64,000 bases of DNA from Aquimarina mycalae (GTDB lineage Bacteria > Bacteroidota > Bacteroidia > Flavobacteriales > Flavobacteriaceae): positions 124,001 to 188,000 of the forward strand of contig NZ_JARYGY010000005.1 of NCBI RefSeq assembly GCF_029906345.1, read 5' to 3'. The notes under the pieces are model-generated. The model worked only from the letters and a program-made list of their open reading frames with translations, did no database searches and was not told where the DNA came from. This document shows positions 27,388-35,452 of this stretch, one piece after another. The position numbers were made by a program, and so were the translations under genes. How positions within the stretch are numbered: position 1 is the first letter of the stretch; every line of letters begins with the position of its first letter.

Positions 27388-27993
27388 CTAATTTGTACCA
27401 TTAAAATATTCTGATGTTTGTAACGCCGATAGGTTAACATCTTCTTTTTTTACAACCTTTTTTAGTGTCATTCCAAATATCTTCATATCCAGCAGAAAAT
27501 TACAATTCTCGACATACCATACATCATATTCGAACTTTTTTTTCCAAGTAATAGAATTTCTTCCATTAATTTGAGCCCAACCCGTAATTCCGGGTCTTAC
27601 ATTATGTCTTTTTTTCTGCACCTCGTTATATATAGGTAAATATTCAATTATTAATGGGCGAGGCCCTATTAATGACATATCTCCTTTTAACACATTAATC
27701 AATTGGGGAATTTCGTCTAATGATGTCTTTCTTACAAATGTCCCGACAGTTGTCATCCTATCTTTGTCTGGTAGCAAATTACCTTGTGTATCTTTAAGAT
27801 CATTCATGGTTTTAAACTTAATGATTCTAAAAACCTTTTCTGATTTACCAGGTCTCTTCTGTATAAAAAAAGGCTTACCCCTATTTGCAACTGCAAGAAA
27901 AAGTGTCAATAAAATAAACACAGGCGAAATTGCTATCAACAAAATTAGTGATACACTAAAATCTAAAACCCTTTTAAACAGTAACTTATACAC
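27388..27993 (-). CDS. PglC-like phosphoglycosyltransferase 2
   Basis: 201 residues, a close relative of the protein at 22999-23607. It has an N-terminal re-entrant hydrophobic helix (about 8-33), FKTMND, TSLDEIPQLINVLKGDMSLIGPRPL and NVRPGITGWAQINGRN. It would link a sugar-1-phosphate to undecaprenyl phosphate. Two such genes in one locus suggests either two glycans or two donor sugars. It appears to be the first gene of the run from 27993 down to 18419, since about 320 non-coding bases lie upstream. Confidence 0.92.
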   Translation of the reverse strand: MYKLLFKRVLDFSVSLILLIAISPVFILLTLFLAVANRGKPFFIQKRPGKSEKVFRIIKFKTMNDLKDTQGNLLPDKDRMTTVGTFVRKTSLDEIPQLINVLKGDMSLIGPRPLIIEYLPIYNEVQKKRHNVRPGITGWAQINGRNSITWKKKFEYDVWYVENCNFLLDMKIFGMTLKKVVKKEDVNLSALQTSEYFNGTN

Positions 27994-28314
27994 CTTTTTT
28001 AAAATTTAAAATAGTACTAAACGAAACTCATTTATTTGACCAGCAAATGTATAAACCATTTACTTAAAAGTGAAATAAAAGAATTACAAACTATACTATA
28101 ATTATTGATAACACTAACAATAATTAAACATCCATATCACAATGACATAGATCAAATATAAATACATAAAATGAGGGGGAATCAATTACTATGCTTGGGC
28201 AACATAGATTATAATCCTACATAATGGATTATGAACAAATATACAATGTATAATTTAGATTATTAATCAATTTAGTTGACTTTTTTACATTAAGTTCTAA
28301 GAAAGCATAATGTA
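27994..28314. other. Intergenic region upstream of PglC-like 2
   Basis: About 320 AT-rich bases separate the glycosyltransferase at 28315 from PglC-like 2, both leftward. A minus-strand TACATTTG (28044-28051) matches the Bacteroidota -7 element TAnnTTTG and would give a leader of about 45 bases. No gene, strong terminator or repeat was found. Confidence 0.5.
28044..28051 (-). promoter_or_regulatory. Possible -7 promoter element (TACATTTG)
   Basis: Matches TAnnTTTG on the minus strand, about 50 bases before the PglC-like 2 start. No TTG sits at the usual upstream distance, so the call rests on one element only. Confidence 0.3.
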
Positions 28315-29460
28315 TTATAATTGCTGATATTCTTTAAGCAATTCCTTCCAAACATGTTCTCTTTCATAATTCTTACATATCACTGTTCTTGCGTTATTCG
28401 AAAGCTGTTGTCTATAATCCTCATCAGCAATAAACTTATTCATAGACTCATACAATGCTTCTGCATCTTTTACTGGAATTATTGTACCATTTACGTTTTC
28501 TGTTACAATCTCATTACATCCATTAATATTGGTAACGATACTTGGCAATCCCATAGAACCTGCCTGCATCACAACATTAGGAAACCCTTCTCTATAACTG
28601 GGAAAAGTTAACGCATCTGATATCGCAAAATATGGTCTAACATCATGTTGCCAACCAACAGAAATAATATCTGGATTATTATCAATTTCTTTTTCTGTCT
28701 CTGGTAACAATGGATCTAGATCTTTTTCATAGGTACCAACCAACAATAATTTGGCATTATTATGCTGCGCTTGTATTTTTTTATAAGCTTTTACCAATTC
28801 ATTGATTCCTTTATCTTTTACAAATCTTCCTACGAACACAAAAACAAAATCGTTTTGCATAATTCCTAATGACTCTCGTAACGCTACATTATCCTTTTCA
28901 TCATATTTCATAGGATCAAAATGCGAAGTATCTATCCCATTAGAACTTCCATTCGCAATTACTTTTAATTTTTTTGGTTTGGTATATTTATTTTTGATAA
29001 TAATATCATTAAGTCCAAAAGAATTAGGGTAAATCTTGGTGGCACAAGCATATGTTGCTTTTTCTACAGTATCCAACAATATTCTTTTTGCTCCTTTTGC
29101 TTCAAGAAGCGGTAACCCAGCAATGGTATGTAAACGATATGGTACTCCAGCTAATTTTGCCGCCAGCATGGATAACGTACCTGCTTTAGGAGTATGACTA
29201 TGTACAATCTCAGGTTTTTCTTTTTTAAAAATCTTATACAGCTTATAGACAGCTTTTAAATCTTGTATCGGTGTTATTTTACGGGTCATCTCTACAGGTA
29301 TAACTCTTACGCCTTCTTCTTCTGATATTTTTATTAATGCATCTCCTCCATTACCAGAAATACCTATTACATCATAATGTTGAGACATAAATTTCAACTG
29401 TCCCTTTAATAACTTACCTAATGAGATTGGAACAGTAGTGACACGAATAATTTTAGTCAT
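28315..29460 (-). CDS. GT4-family glycosyltransferase (PglA-like group)
   Basis: 381 residues with GT-B fold. The N-terminal acceptor domain has PEIVHSHTPKAGTLSMLAAKLAGVPYRLHTIAGLPLLEAKG, and the C-terminal donor domain has VFVGRFVKDKGINELVKAY and the GT4 EX7E motif in REGFPNVVMQAGSMG. PglA-type members add the second sugar (often GalNAc) to undecaprenyl-linked bacillosamine, which would fit the PglC-, PglD-, PglE- and PglF-like genes here. A candidate minus-strand promoter lies 50 bases upstream. Confidence 0.9.
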   Translation of the reverse strand: MTKIIRVTTVPISLGKLLKGQLKFMSQHYDVIGISGNGGDALIKISEEEGVRVIPVEMTRKITPIQDLKAVYKLYKIFKKEKPEIVHSHTPKAGTLSMLAAKLAGVPYRLHTIAGLPLLEAKGAKRILLDTVEKATYACATKIYPNSFGLNDIIIKNKYTKPKKLKVIANGSSNGIDTSHFDPMKYDEKDNVALRESLGIMQNDFVFVFVGRFVKDKGINELVKAYKKIQAQHNNAKLLLVGTYEKDLDPLLPETEKEIDNNPDIISVGWQHDVRPYFAISDALTFPSYREGFPNVVMQAGSMGLPSIVTNINGCNEIVTENVNGTIIPVKDAEALYESMNKFIADEDYRQQLSNNARTVICKNYEREHVWKELLKEYQQL

Positions 29461-29509
29461 TATTTTAGCTTAAATAAATGTATGTAGTTGCTTACCTTTA
29501 ATTTCGTTG

Positions 29510-29544
29510 CAAATATAGATATATCCTCTTCTTTTTATAGTCAA
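29510..29544 (-). promoter_or_regulatory. Candidate promoter for the GT4 gene
   Basis: On the minus strand TTG (29544-29542) and TATATTTG (29517-29510) match the Bacteroidota -33 and -7 elements, separated by 24 bases, slightly longer than usual. The gene starts about 50 bases downstream. Confidence 0.45.
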
Positions 29545-29837
29545 TATTATTTTATTGTAAGGTTTTTAATCTATTTACGATAAAACAACTATTATTAAAA
29601 AATAAATTATATTTTTCAATCATTAAAAATTGCCTAAAAGGAATATTATTTTTTGTAGGAAAAAACTTATAGTCGTGTAAGTAAAATCATATTTTTTCAA
29701 TAATTATTATTTTTTTTGATTTAATTCTTATACGGTTCTTATAACACATTGTAGCAGTATCTATGTATTATTAGGAGTTTAGTGAATACAGTACCGTTCT
29801 TTTTCAGTAATTATTAATTTTAATTAATTTATAATAC

Positions 29838-29850
29838 GGGTTTACCGTAA
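29838..29850. promoter_or_regulatory. GGGTTTACCGTAA motif, copy 2
   Basis: Exact 13-base match to 15525-15537. Its core TTTACCGTAAA is an 11-base palindrome with one central unpaired base. It lies about 160 bases upstream of the beta-helix lipoprotein. Confidence 0.45.
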
Positions 29851-29922
29851 AAATTCAAGTGTTTATATATCAATTATTTACGATTTTAAAATTTTAACAT
29901 TTTTTTTCGATATAAGACACAA

Positions 29923-29939
29923 TAGTTTCGATGAAACTA
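29923..29939. promoter_or_regulatory. Short palindrome TAGTTTC-GAT-GAAACTA
   Basis: Seven-base perfect arms around a 3-base centre, 74 bases upstream of the lipoprotein start. It could be an operator or a leader hairpin. Confidence 0.35.
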
Positions 29940-29967
29940 CGTTTTTGCATACAATAAAACCCAAATA

Positions 29968-30012
29968 AATTACCAAACTAAATTAATTACCAAACTAAAT
30001 TAATTACCAAAC
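29968..30012 (+). repeat. 17-bp tandem repeat abutting the start codon
   Basis: AATTACCAAACTAAATT occurs at 29968-29984 and 29985-30001, and its first 11 bases recur at 30002-30012, directly followed by ATG. The repeat forms the translation initiation region of the lipoprotein, where copy-number change could alter expression. Confidence 0.85.
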
Positions 30013-31980
30013 ATGAAAGTATTACCCTACTACTGCTTGTTTTTCATTTTGACTGTTTGTTTTACATCATGCAGCACTGAAAATATTGACCAAATTGATC
30101 CTGATGGGATTGAAAATCCAGATAATGATCCTGATCCAGATGGAGAAGAGGATGAAGAGGTTGTGACTACAGATACTCCTTGCGACTTTGATCTTTCTGG
30201 GATCGCTGCGAATTCTACAGTGAACATAAATTGTATTTTAGATCTAAAAGGAGAAACAATTAATCTTCCTGCCAATGTGAATTTTGATTTTGATGGAGGA
30301 GATATCAAAAACGGTACACTAGTATTCTCTAGTGGATATATTGATGGAAGAATTTTAAACTCGGATTTAACTATACAAGGTAATGCTACTCTTAAAGAAC
30401 CTACTTTTAAGTTTACACCTGCTAGATGGGATAATATTCAACAAGGAACTACAACTTCAGAAATAGCTCAGAAAAATAATACGGAACTAGAAAACCTAAT
30501 GCTTTTTATTAAAGGAATGGGTGGAACAACGTTTGAAATTAACAATTTTGATGCTTATTTTGAAGTAAGTAAGGTAACCAGTACTACTACAAACCAAAAC
30601 TTTTATCCTACAGTAGAATCTATTAATGTGCCTTCGGATTTTACTCTAAGCATGACCGATAATACTCATTTAAGAGTATTCCCAAATTCACGTAAAAACT
30701 ATTGTTTACTAGGTATTAGAGAGGTTAGCAATGTAATTGTACGAGGTGGTAATCTTCATGGAGATCGTCCTCAGCACGATGATAATAGTCAAGAAGGACC
30801 TCATGCATTTGGTATGGTACTCATTATTCACGGAGCAACAAATGTTACTGTTACTGGAGTACGAATGGTAGATGGAACGGGTGATGGACTTGATATAAAT
30901 GGAGTAGGTTTCACTTTTCAACCAGACTATAAACCATCACATAATATAAGAGTCCTAGACTGTGTATTTGACAATAACAGAAGAAACAACCTTTCGATTA
31001 CTGATGGTTATGATATCTTAGTTGATGGTAACACTTTCTTGAATGCAGGAGTTGATAATCCTGGTTCTATTGGTATGGCTCCTGGTTTTGCATTAGATGT
31101 AGAAGCATTTAGAGGTCTGGAAAATGGAGAATTCATCTACTATGAAAGAGCTTATGACATCACCATTAGTAATAATATAGAAAGAGGAAGTAAATATGGT
31201 GCTTTTATTATGGCAATTGGTGAAGATGTTATTATAGAAAACAATCAAACAGAAGGTGTTATAGGAATTGGTGCAGCATCAGGTATTAAAATTAGAGGGA
31301 ACACTATAGTTGCTGATCCTAATGATACAACTGGGGCTGGTATTACAACTGGACATCCTGCTTCTGAAACAACTTTCAATAATGAAGTATCAAATAATAC
31401 GGTAAGAGGTTATAACATTGGTATTGCTGCATATCAAAGAGATACTGAGATTTTCGGGAATACTCTGGAAGATTTTGGTGTAGGTATACAACCTAAAGAT
31501 ATCAAAAACTTTAATATCTACGATAATACTTTTACGAGTTCGAAGGATAACAGTATTGCGATTTTCGGAAACCTAACTACAATGGAAAATGTAAACATCT
31601 ATAACAACAATGTAGTGAGCGTTGGTCGTGAAAGTGTTAAGTTTGTTGCTGTAAATGAAGATGCAAGTGCTGCAAACTATAAAGTAACTGTAGAAAATAA
31701 TGATTTCGCCAATTCTGGAACGTTTAGTCGTTCTAATGGAATTGACTTTATGAGAAATAGAACTAAAGAAGGAATCATATTTGTAAATGCTAAAAACATG
31801 ACTGCTTCAGAAAACACCATCGAATCTACTGGACAAGATGGGATTATTATTGGAGAAGGATGTAGCGATTTAAGTATTCTATCAAATAACATCACTGTGA
31901 TAGGAAATAATTTAGATTGTATCGATCAACAATCTGGAGGAACAAATATTAATGTCACTAACAATACCTGTAATAATTAA
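30013..31980 (+). CDS. Right-handed parallel beta-helix lipoprotein (possible polysaccharide lyase or epimerase)
   Basis: 655 residues. A lipoprotein signal (CFTSC, Cys20) is followed by an acidic Asp/Pro/Glu linker (about 25-55) that should place it on the cell surface, then a long beta-helix rich in N-N-T/N-x-I turns (for example SNNIERGS, IENNQTEG, IRGNTIV, VSNNTVRG). Similar folds occur in pectate lyases, alginate lyases and AlgG-type epimerases; a KKWYY-like or other family-specific site was not recognised. Being on the plus strand inside the EPS locus, it is a good candidate for trimming or modifying the polymer. It has its own leader and terminator. Confidence 0.8.
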   Translation: MKVLPYYCLFFILTVCFTSCSTENIDQIDPDGIENPDNDPDPDGEEDEEVVTTDTPCDFDLSGIAANSTVNINCILDLKGETINLPANVNFDFDGGDIKNGTLVFSSGYIDGRILNSDLTIQGNATLKEPTFKFTPARWDNIQQGTTTSEIAQKNNTELENLMLFIKGMGGTTFEINNFDAYFEVSKVTSTTTNQNFYPTVESINVPSDFTLSMTDNTHLRVFPNSRKNYCLLGIREVSNVIVRGGNLHGDRPQHDDNSQEGPHAFGMVLIIHGATNVTVTGVRMVDGTGDGLDINGVGFTFQPDYKPSHNIRVLDCVFDNNRRNNLSITDGYDILVDGNTFLNAGVDNPGSIGMAPGFALDVEAFRGLENGEFIYYERAYDITISNNIERGSKYGAFIMAIGEDVIIENNQTEGVIGIGAASGIKIRGNTIVADPNDTTGAGITTGHPASETTFNNEVSNNTVRGYNIGIAAYQRDTEIFGNTLEDFGVGIQPKDIKNFNIYDNTFTSSKDNSIAIFGNLTTMENVNIYNNNVVSVGRESVKFVAVNEDASAANYKVTVENNDFANSGTFSRSNGIDFMRNRTKEGIIFVNAKNMTASENTIESTGQDGIIIGEGCSDLSILSNNITVIGNNLDCIDQQSGGTNINVTNNTCNN

Positions 31981-32000
31981 TTCTTATATACGATATAGTT

Positions 32001-32037
32001 AAAAAAATCCCGAGTAATGTACTCGGGATTTTTTTTA
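32001..32037. terminator. Bidirectional intrinsic terminator
   Basis: AAAAATCCCGAGT and ACTCGGGATTTTT form a perfect GC-containing stem with a short loop, A-rich on the left and eight T on the right. It serves the convergent beta-helix and SGNH genes. Confidence 0.9.
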
Positions 32038-33009
32038 TTATTTACTTTCTAATAGTATAGGAGTTAATAAATTGGCCAGTACTCTATTTCCTTTAGCATT
32101 TAAATGGCCATTGGCCACAAAATAATTACTTAGTTCGTCTGGGAAATTAATTACTTTAAAGTTTATCCTGGAAGAAGTATTGGTATACTCCTCTATTCTA
32201 TTCACCTGAATTCTTCCTAAGTTATTAATAACTATAATATCGATCACCGTATCAAAGTTTTCCTTGTCTATTTGATCAATCAACCAGTCCAATTTACTTT
32301 TATCAAAATCAACTACTTTAGTTTTTACCTTAGCTGTTCCATAGTATTTGAATGTGGTATATATTTTAGAAATCAATAAACTTTTAGAAAAACGTTTTAC
32401 TTTATCTTTTAGTGACAATTTTCCTGTAAAACTAGAATATGCAGCTTTATGAAAAACGATAGTATCTCCTTTTCTATATGGATAGTTTCGCTCTTTATCA
32501 TTATCTGGAGATCTCTTATCAATATTTACTACTTCTCCTGGAGTTAGGATGATGACATTTCTAGAGAAGTTCATTTTTTTATTTTTTAAAAGCTCCCTTA
32601 ATAACACCACACTCTGTATAGGGGTCCAAACTCCTCCTGAACCAGCATTATTGATTGTAATATTATTATTTTTCTCTAATACTTCAGAAAATCTATCTTC
32701 TGCATCTACTCCAAAACCTTCTACAAAGGAATTTCCTGTGATCAAGGTTCCGTCATCCGTAAATTCTTGATCTCTAAATCCAAGAGAATTTGTGTGATAT
32801 AAAATTCCTCCCCAAGAATAGTTTACTATTTGTTTTGTGTTTTTTTGTCTTGTTACTCCATAAGAGTTTTCCATATCATAATACAATGGAGGATCATTAA
32901 ACCCTGTTATTGGCAACACCGCGTCTACTCCATTACTCACAAATCCAACAACTAGATTTAATAATTCTAAAAGAACTAGGCCAACTATAATTTTTTTTAA
33001 ATACTTCAT
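32038..33009 (-). CDS. SGNH-like partner of MBOAT 2 (altered catalytic motifs)
   Basis: 323 residues, signal anchor at about 5-25 and an SGNH-like periplasmic domain. The block I motif reads GNSFVEG instead of GDS, and the C-terminal block V reads NGHLNAKG, where Asn stands at the place of the usual Asp of the Asp-His pair. The Ser and His remain. It starts two bases after the MBOAT 2 gene ends, so they are a pair. It may be a structural partner, or use another acid. Its stop lies beside a strong terminator, so it ends this transcription unit. Confidence 0.7.
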   Translation of the reverse strand: MKYLKKIIVGLVLLELLNLVVGFVSNGVDAVLPITGFNDPPLYYDMENSYGVTRQKNTKQIVNYSWGGILYHTNSLGFRDQEFTDDGTLITGNSFVEGFGVDAEDRFSEVLEKNNNITINNAGSGGVWTPIQSVVLLRELLKNKKMNFSRNVIILTPGEVVNIDKRSPDNDKERNYPYRKGDTIVFHKAAYSSFTGKLSLKDKVKRFSKSLLISKIYTTFKYYGTAKVKTKVVDFDKSKLDWLIDQIDKENFDTVIDIIVINNLGRIQVNRIEEYTNTSSRINFKVINFPDELSNYFVANGHLNAKGNRVLANLLTPILLESK

Positions 33010-33010
33010 C

Positions 33011-34420
33011 TTAAAACTGGAAATAAATGAATTCAGATTGCACTTCTCTATTAAGACAACCTAGAATAGTTAATATGAGTAATAACCAAACTACAATATG
33101 TAGTTTACGTTCCTTATATCTAAAGTAATCTAACACCAATAATATCAATACAAGAATCCAGTCAAACAGAATCACGAAACTAGATGCATCAAGCTTTATT
33201 GAGTTTATATTGCTTAGGTAATTAAATGCATCAGAGATAGAATTAGCTCTAAAAAATACCCAAGCTACAGTAACCACAAAAAAAGTAAATAACACCTGCC
33301 CGATATCTTTAGCATAAAAGAACCAACTTTTTGTTACAGAATTTTCTTCAAGGTGTCTTCTATTAGTGCCTAATACAAAAGAAGGTATAAATAATAATGC
33401 ATGGATTCCTCCCCATACAATAAAAGTCCAATTAGCTCCGTGCCAAAAACCACTTACTAAAAATATAGCAAAAACATTTCTAATCCCCTTTAGTTTACCC
33501 ACCTTAGAACCTCCTAACGGAATATAAAGATAATCTCTAAACCATGTAGAAAGTGAAATGTGCCATTTTCTCCAAAATTCGCCTATACTTCTGGAGAAAT
33601 AAGGAAATTTAAAATTTGTCATTAGATCAAACCCAAATAATCTTGCGGTTCCTATAGCGATATCAGAATATCCACTAAAATCACAGTAAATCTGAAAGGC
33701 AAAAAAAACAGCTCCAGTAATTAAAGTTCCTCCTGAAAAATCTCCATAATTATTAAATATATCATTTACAACAGGTGCTAATGAATCCGCTATCACTACT
33801 TTTTTAAACATTCCCCAAACAATCAACTCTACTCCTTTTATAGCTTGAGTTTTATCGAATGTTCGTTTTCTTAACATCTGTGGTAATAAATTTGATGCTC
33901 TTTCAATTGGACCAGCGACAAGCTGCGGAAAAAATGAAACAAAAGCCGCAAATGCTACAAAATCCTTGGTAGGTTTAAGTTGGTTTCTATAAATATCAAT
34001 TGAATAGGACATTGTTTGAAATGTATAAAAACTAATTCCAACTGGTAAAATAACCTGTAATGTCCAAGTGTTCTCTAAAGTATAACCCATCGAAGATAGT
34101 AGATCAACCCAAGATTCAATAAAAAAATTATAGTACTTAAAAAAGCCTAGTAAACCCAAGTTGAACAGTGCACTAGTCCATAACCATCTTTTCCGTACTG
34201 ATGTATTTTTAGATCTATCTATAGAAAGGCCTATAAAATAATCCACTACTGTACTTAAAGCAATTAATGACAAAAATCTATAATCCCACCAACCATAAAA
34301 CACATAACTGGCAACTAACACCAAAAAGTTCTGAAGCTTTAGTTTTTTGTATGTTACAAACCAATATAACACAAAAACCAAGGGTAAGAATAAGAAAAAT
34401 TCTAAAGAGTTAAACAGCAT
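33011..34420 (-). CDS. MBOAT family O-acyltransferase 2
   Basis: 469 residues, multi-spanning, with KWHISLSTWFRDYLYIPLGG and the catalytic histidine in SGFWHGANWT near residue 327. It is clearly homologous to the MBOATs at 15955 and 35453 along the whole length (shared starts MLFNSL/I-FF-F-P and shared ends FIYFQF). It should pass an acyl group to an extracytoplasmic sugar with the SGNH-like protein encoded just downstream. Donor and acceptor are unknown. Confidence 0.92.
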   Translation of the reverse strand: MLFNSLEFFLFLPLVFVLYWFVTYKKLKLQNFLVLVASYVFYGWWDYRFLSLIALSTVVDYFIGLSIDRSKNTSVRKRWLWTSALFNLGLLGFFKYYNFFIESWVDLLSSMGYTLENTWTLQVILPVGISFYTFQTMSYSIDIYRNQLKPTKDFVAFAAFVSFFPQLVAGPIERASNLLPQMLRKRTFDKTQAIKGVELIVWGMFKKVVIADSLAPVVNDIFNNYGDFSGGTLITGAVFFAFQIYCDFSGYSDIAIGTARLFGFDLMTNFKFPYFSRSIGEFWRKWHISLSTWFRDYLYIPLGGSKVGKLKGIRNVFAIFLVSGFWHGANWTFIVWGGIHALLFIPSFVLGTNRRHLEENSVTKSWFFYAKDIGQVLFTFFVVTVAWVFFRANSISDAFNYLSNINSIKLDASSFVILFDWILVLILLVLDYFRYKERKLHIVVWLLLILTILGCLNREVQSEFIYFQF

Positions 34421-34492
34421 AAAACAATGATAATTTAGAATTCATAAATAAAAATGTATATCTCATAGCTATCCTTTAAAAAGATTTGTGTA

Positions 34493-35449
34493 TTAATTTG
34501 TATCACTAATTAAACCCTTTGTTTTTATAGTATCAGTCAAACGTTTTGTAAACATATTAGCTCCTTTATTATTTAGATGAGTCACATCATGAAATAACAA
34601 ATGATTAAATTTAAAAGGTTCAGAATTATAGAAATCGATAAAAGGAATGTTTTCTTCTTTCGCAATTTCTTTCATCATAATCATGGATGCATTCTGAGAA
34701 TAGTCTACTTCATTTAAAGATGGAGAAGTAACCATCGCCAATTTTACCTGGTGTTTTTTTGCATTTTCGATAAACTCTTTAAAAGCGTTCAAAAAATTCT
34801 CATCGATTTCTTCTATATAGTCATCTCCTTTCTCATTTTTACCATATATATTATCTTCAGAAGGTTTCATTGTTCCTGATAAAGGACGATATCCTTGATA
34901 ATCTAATTGTGGAGATGCATAATATCTAATGGCATGAATCAGTGTTGAGTTTGTTTGATATGCTTTAAAAAATAATTTAAAATCTATAAACTTAGACTGT
35001 AATCCTAATATAGGTCTTAATTCGTCTTTATTATCTGAATAGTATGGATGTAAATCACTTAATCTATCATAAGCAGCTGGTGATTTGTAAAGGAAATTTC
35101 CATCGATATTAAGAATGATTAACGCTGGAGTAGTACGTTTAAGAATCATTTTCTGCATAGCAGTATGATATAATAATTGCTGTCCTTCTGCTCCTACATT
35201 GTAAGCAGTATTCTGTAAGTTTTTTTCAAAAACTTCTGGAATATAATGTCTATGCGCATGAGAACTACCAAAAACCAATATATCCGTTTCTACTTCATTA
35301 ATCGCATACGATGATCTTGCATATTTACCTGTTTCTTGACTAAAAAACAATTCTTTTGATACCGTTCCGAATACTAAATCTGCTATCAACAAGATGCCAA
35401 CAAATTTAATACACTTTATACCTAATACTTTATATTCTTTTTTAATCAT
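34493..35449 (-). CDS. SGNH-like partner of MBOAT 3
   Basis: 318 residues with a signal anchor (about 12-30). Block I reads VFGSSHAHRH (GSS rather than GDS, as in DltD) near residue 60, and block V reads HDVTHLNNKG near the C-terminus, keeping the Asp-His pair. It begins 3 bases after the MBOAT 3 stop codon. DltD-like or AlgJ-like extracytoplasmic acyl transfer with MBOAT 3 is the likely job. Confidence 0.75.
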   Translation of the reverse strand: MIKKEYKVLGIKCIKFVGILLIADLVFGTVSKELFFSQETGKYARSSYAINEVETDILVFGSSHAHRHYIPEVFEKNLQNTAYNVGAEGQQLLYHTAMQKMILKRTTPALIILNIDGNFLYKSPAAYDRLSDLHPYYSDNKDELRPILGLQSKFIDFKLFFKAYQTNSTLIHAIRYYASPQLDYQGYRPLSGTMKPSEDNIYGKNEKGDDYIEEIDENFLNAFKEFIENAKKHQVKLAMVTSPSLNEVDYSQNASMIMMKEIAKEENIPFIDFYNSEPFKFNHLLFHDVTHLNNKGANMFTKRLTDTIKTKGLISDTN

Positions 35450-35452
35450 GAT

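Larger units (their letters stand above)
29461..30012. other. Long divergent intergenic region before the beta-helix lipoprotein
   Basis: 552 AT-rich bases with no convincing gene. It contains a minus-strand promoter candidate (29510-29544), the second GGGTTTACCGTAA motif (29838-29850), a 7-bp palindrome (29923-29939) and a tandem 17-bp repeat touching the next start codon (29968-30012). Confidence 0.6.

Noticed and set aside
8079..32037. CRISPR array or invertible promoter controlling the EPS locus
   Set aside because: No regularly spaced repeats and no pair of inverted repeats flanking a promoter were seen; no recombinase gene is in the window.
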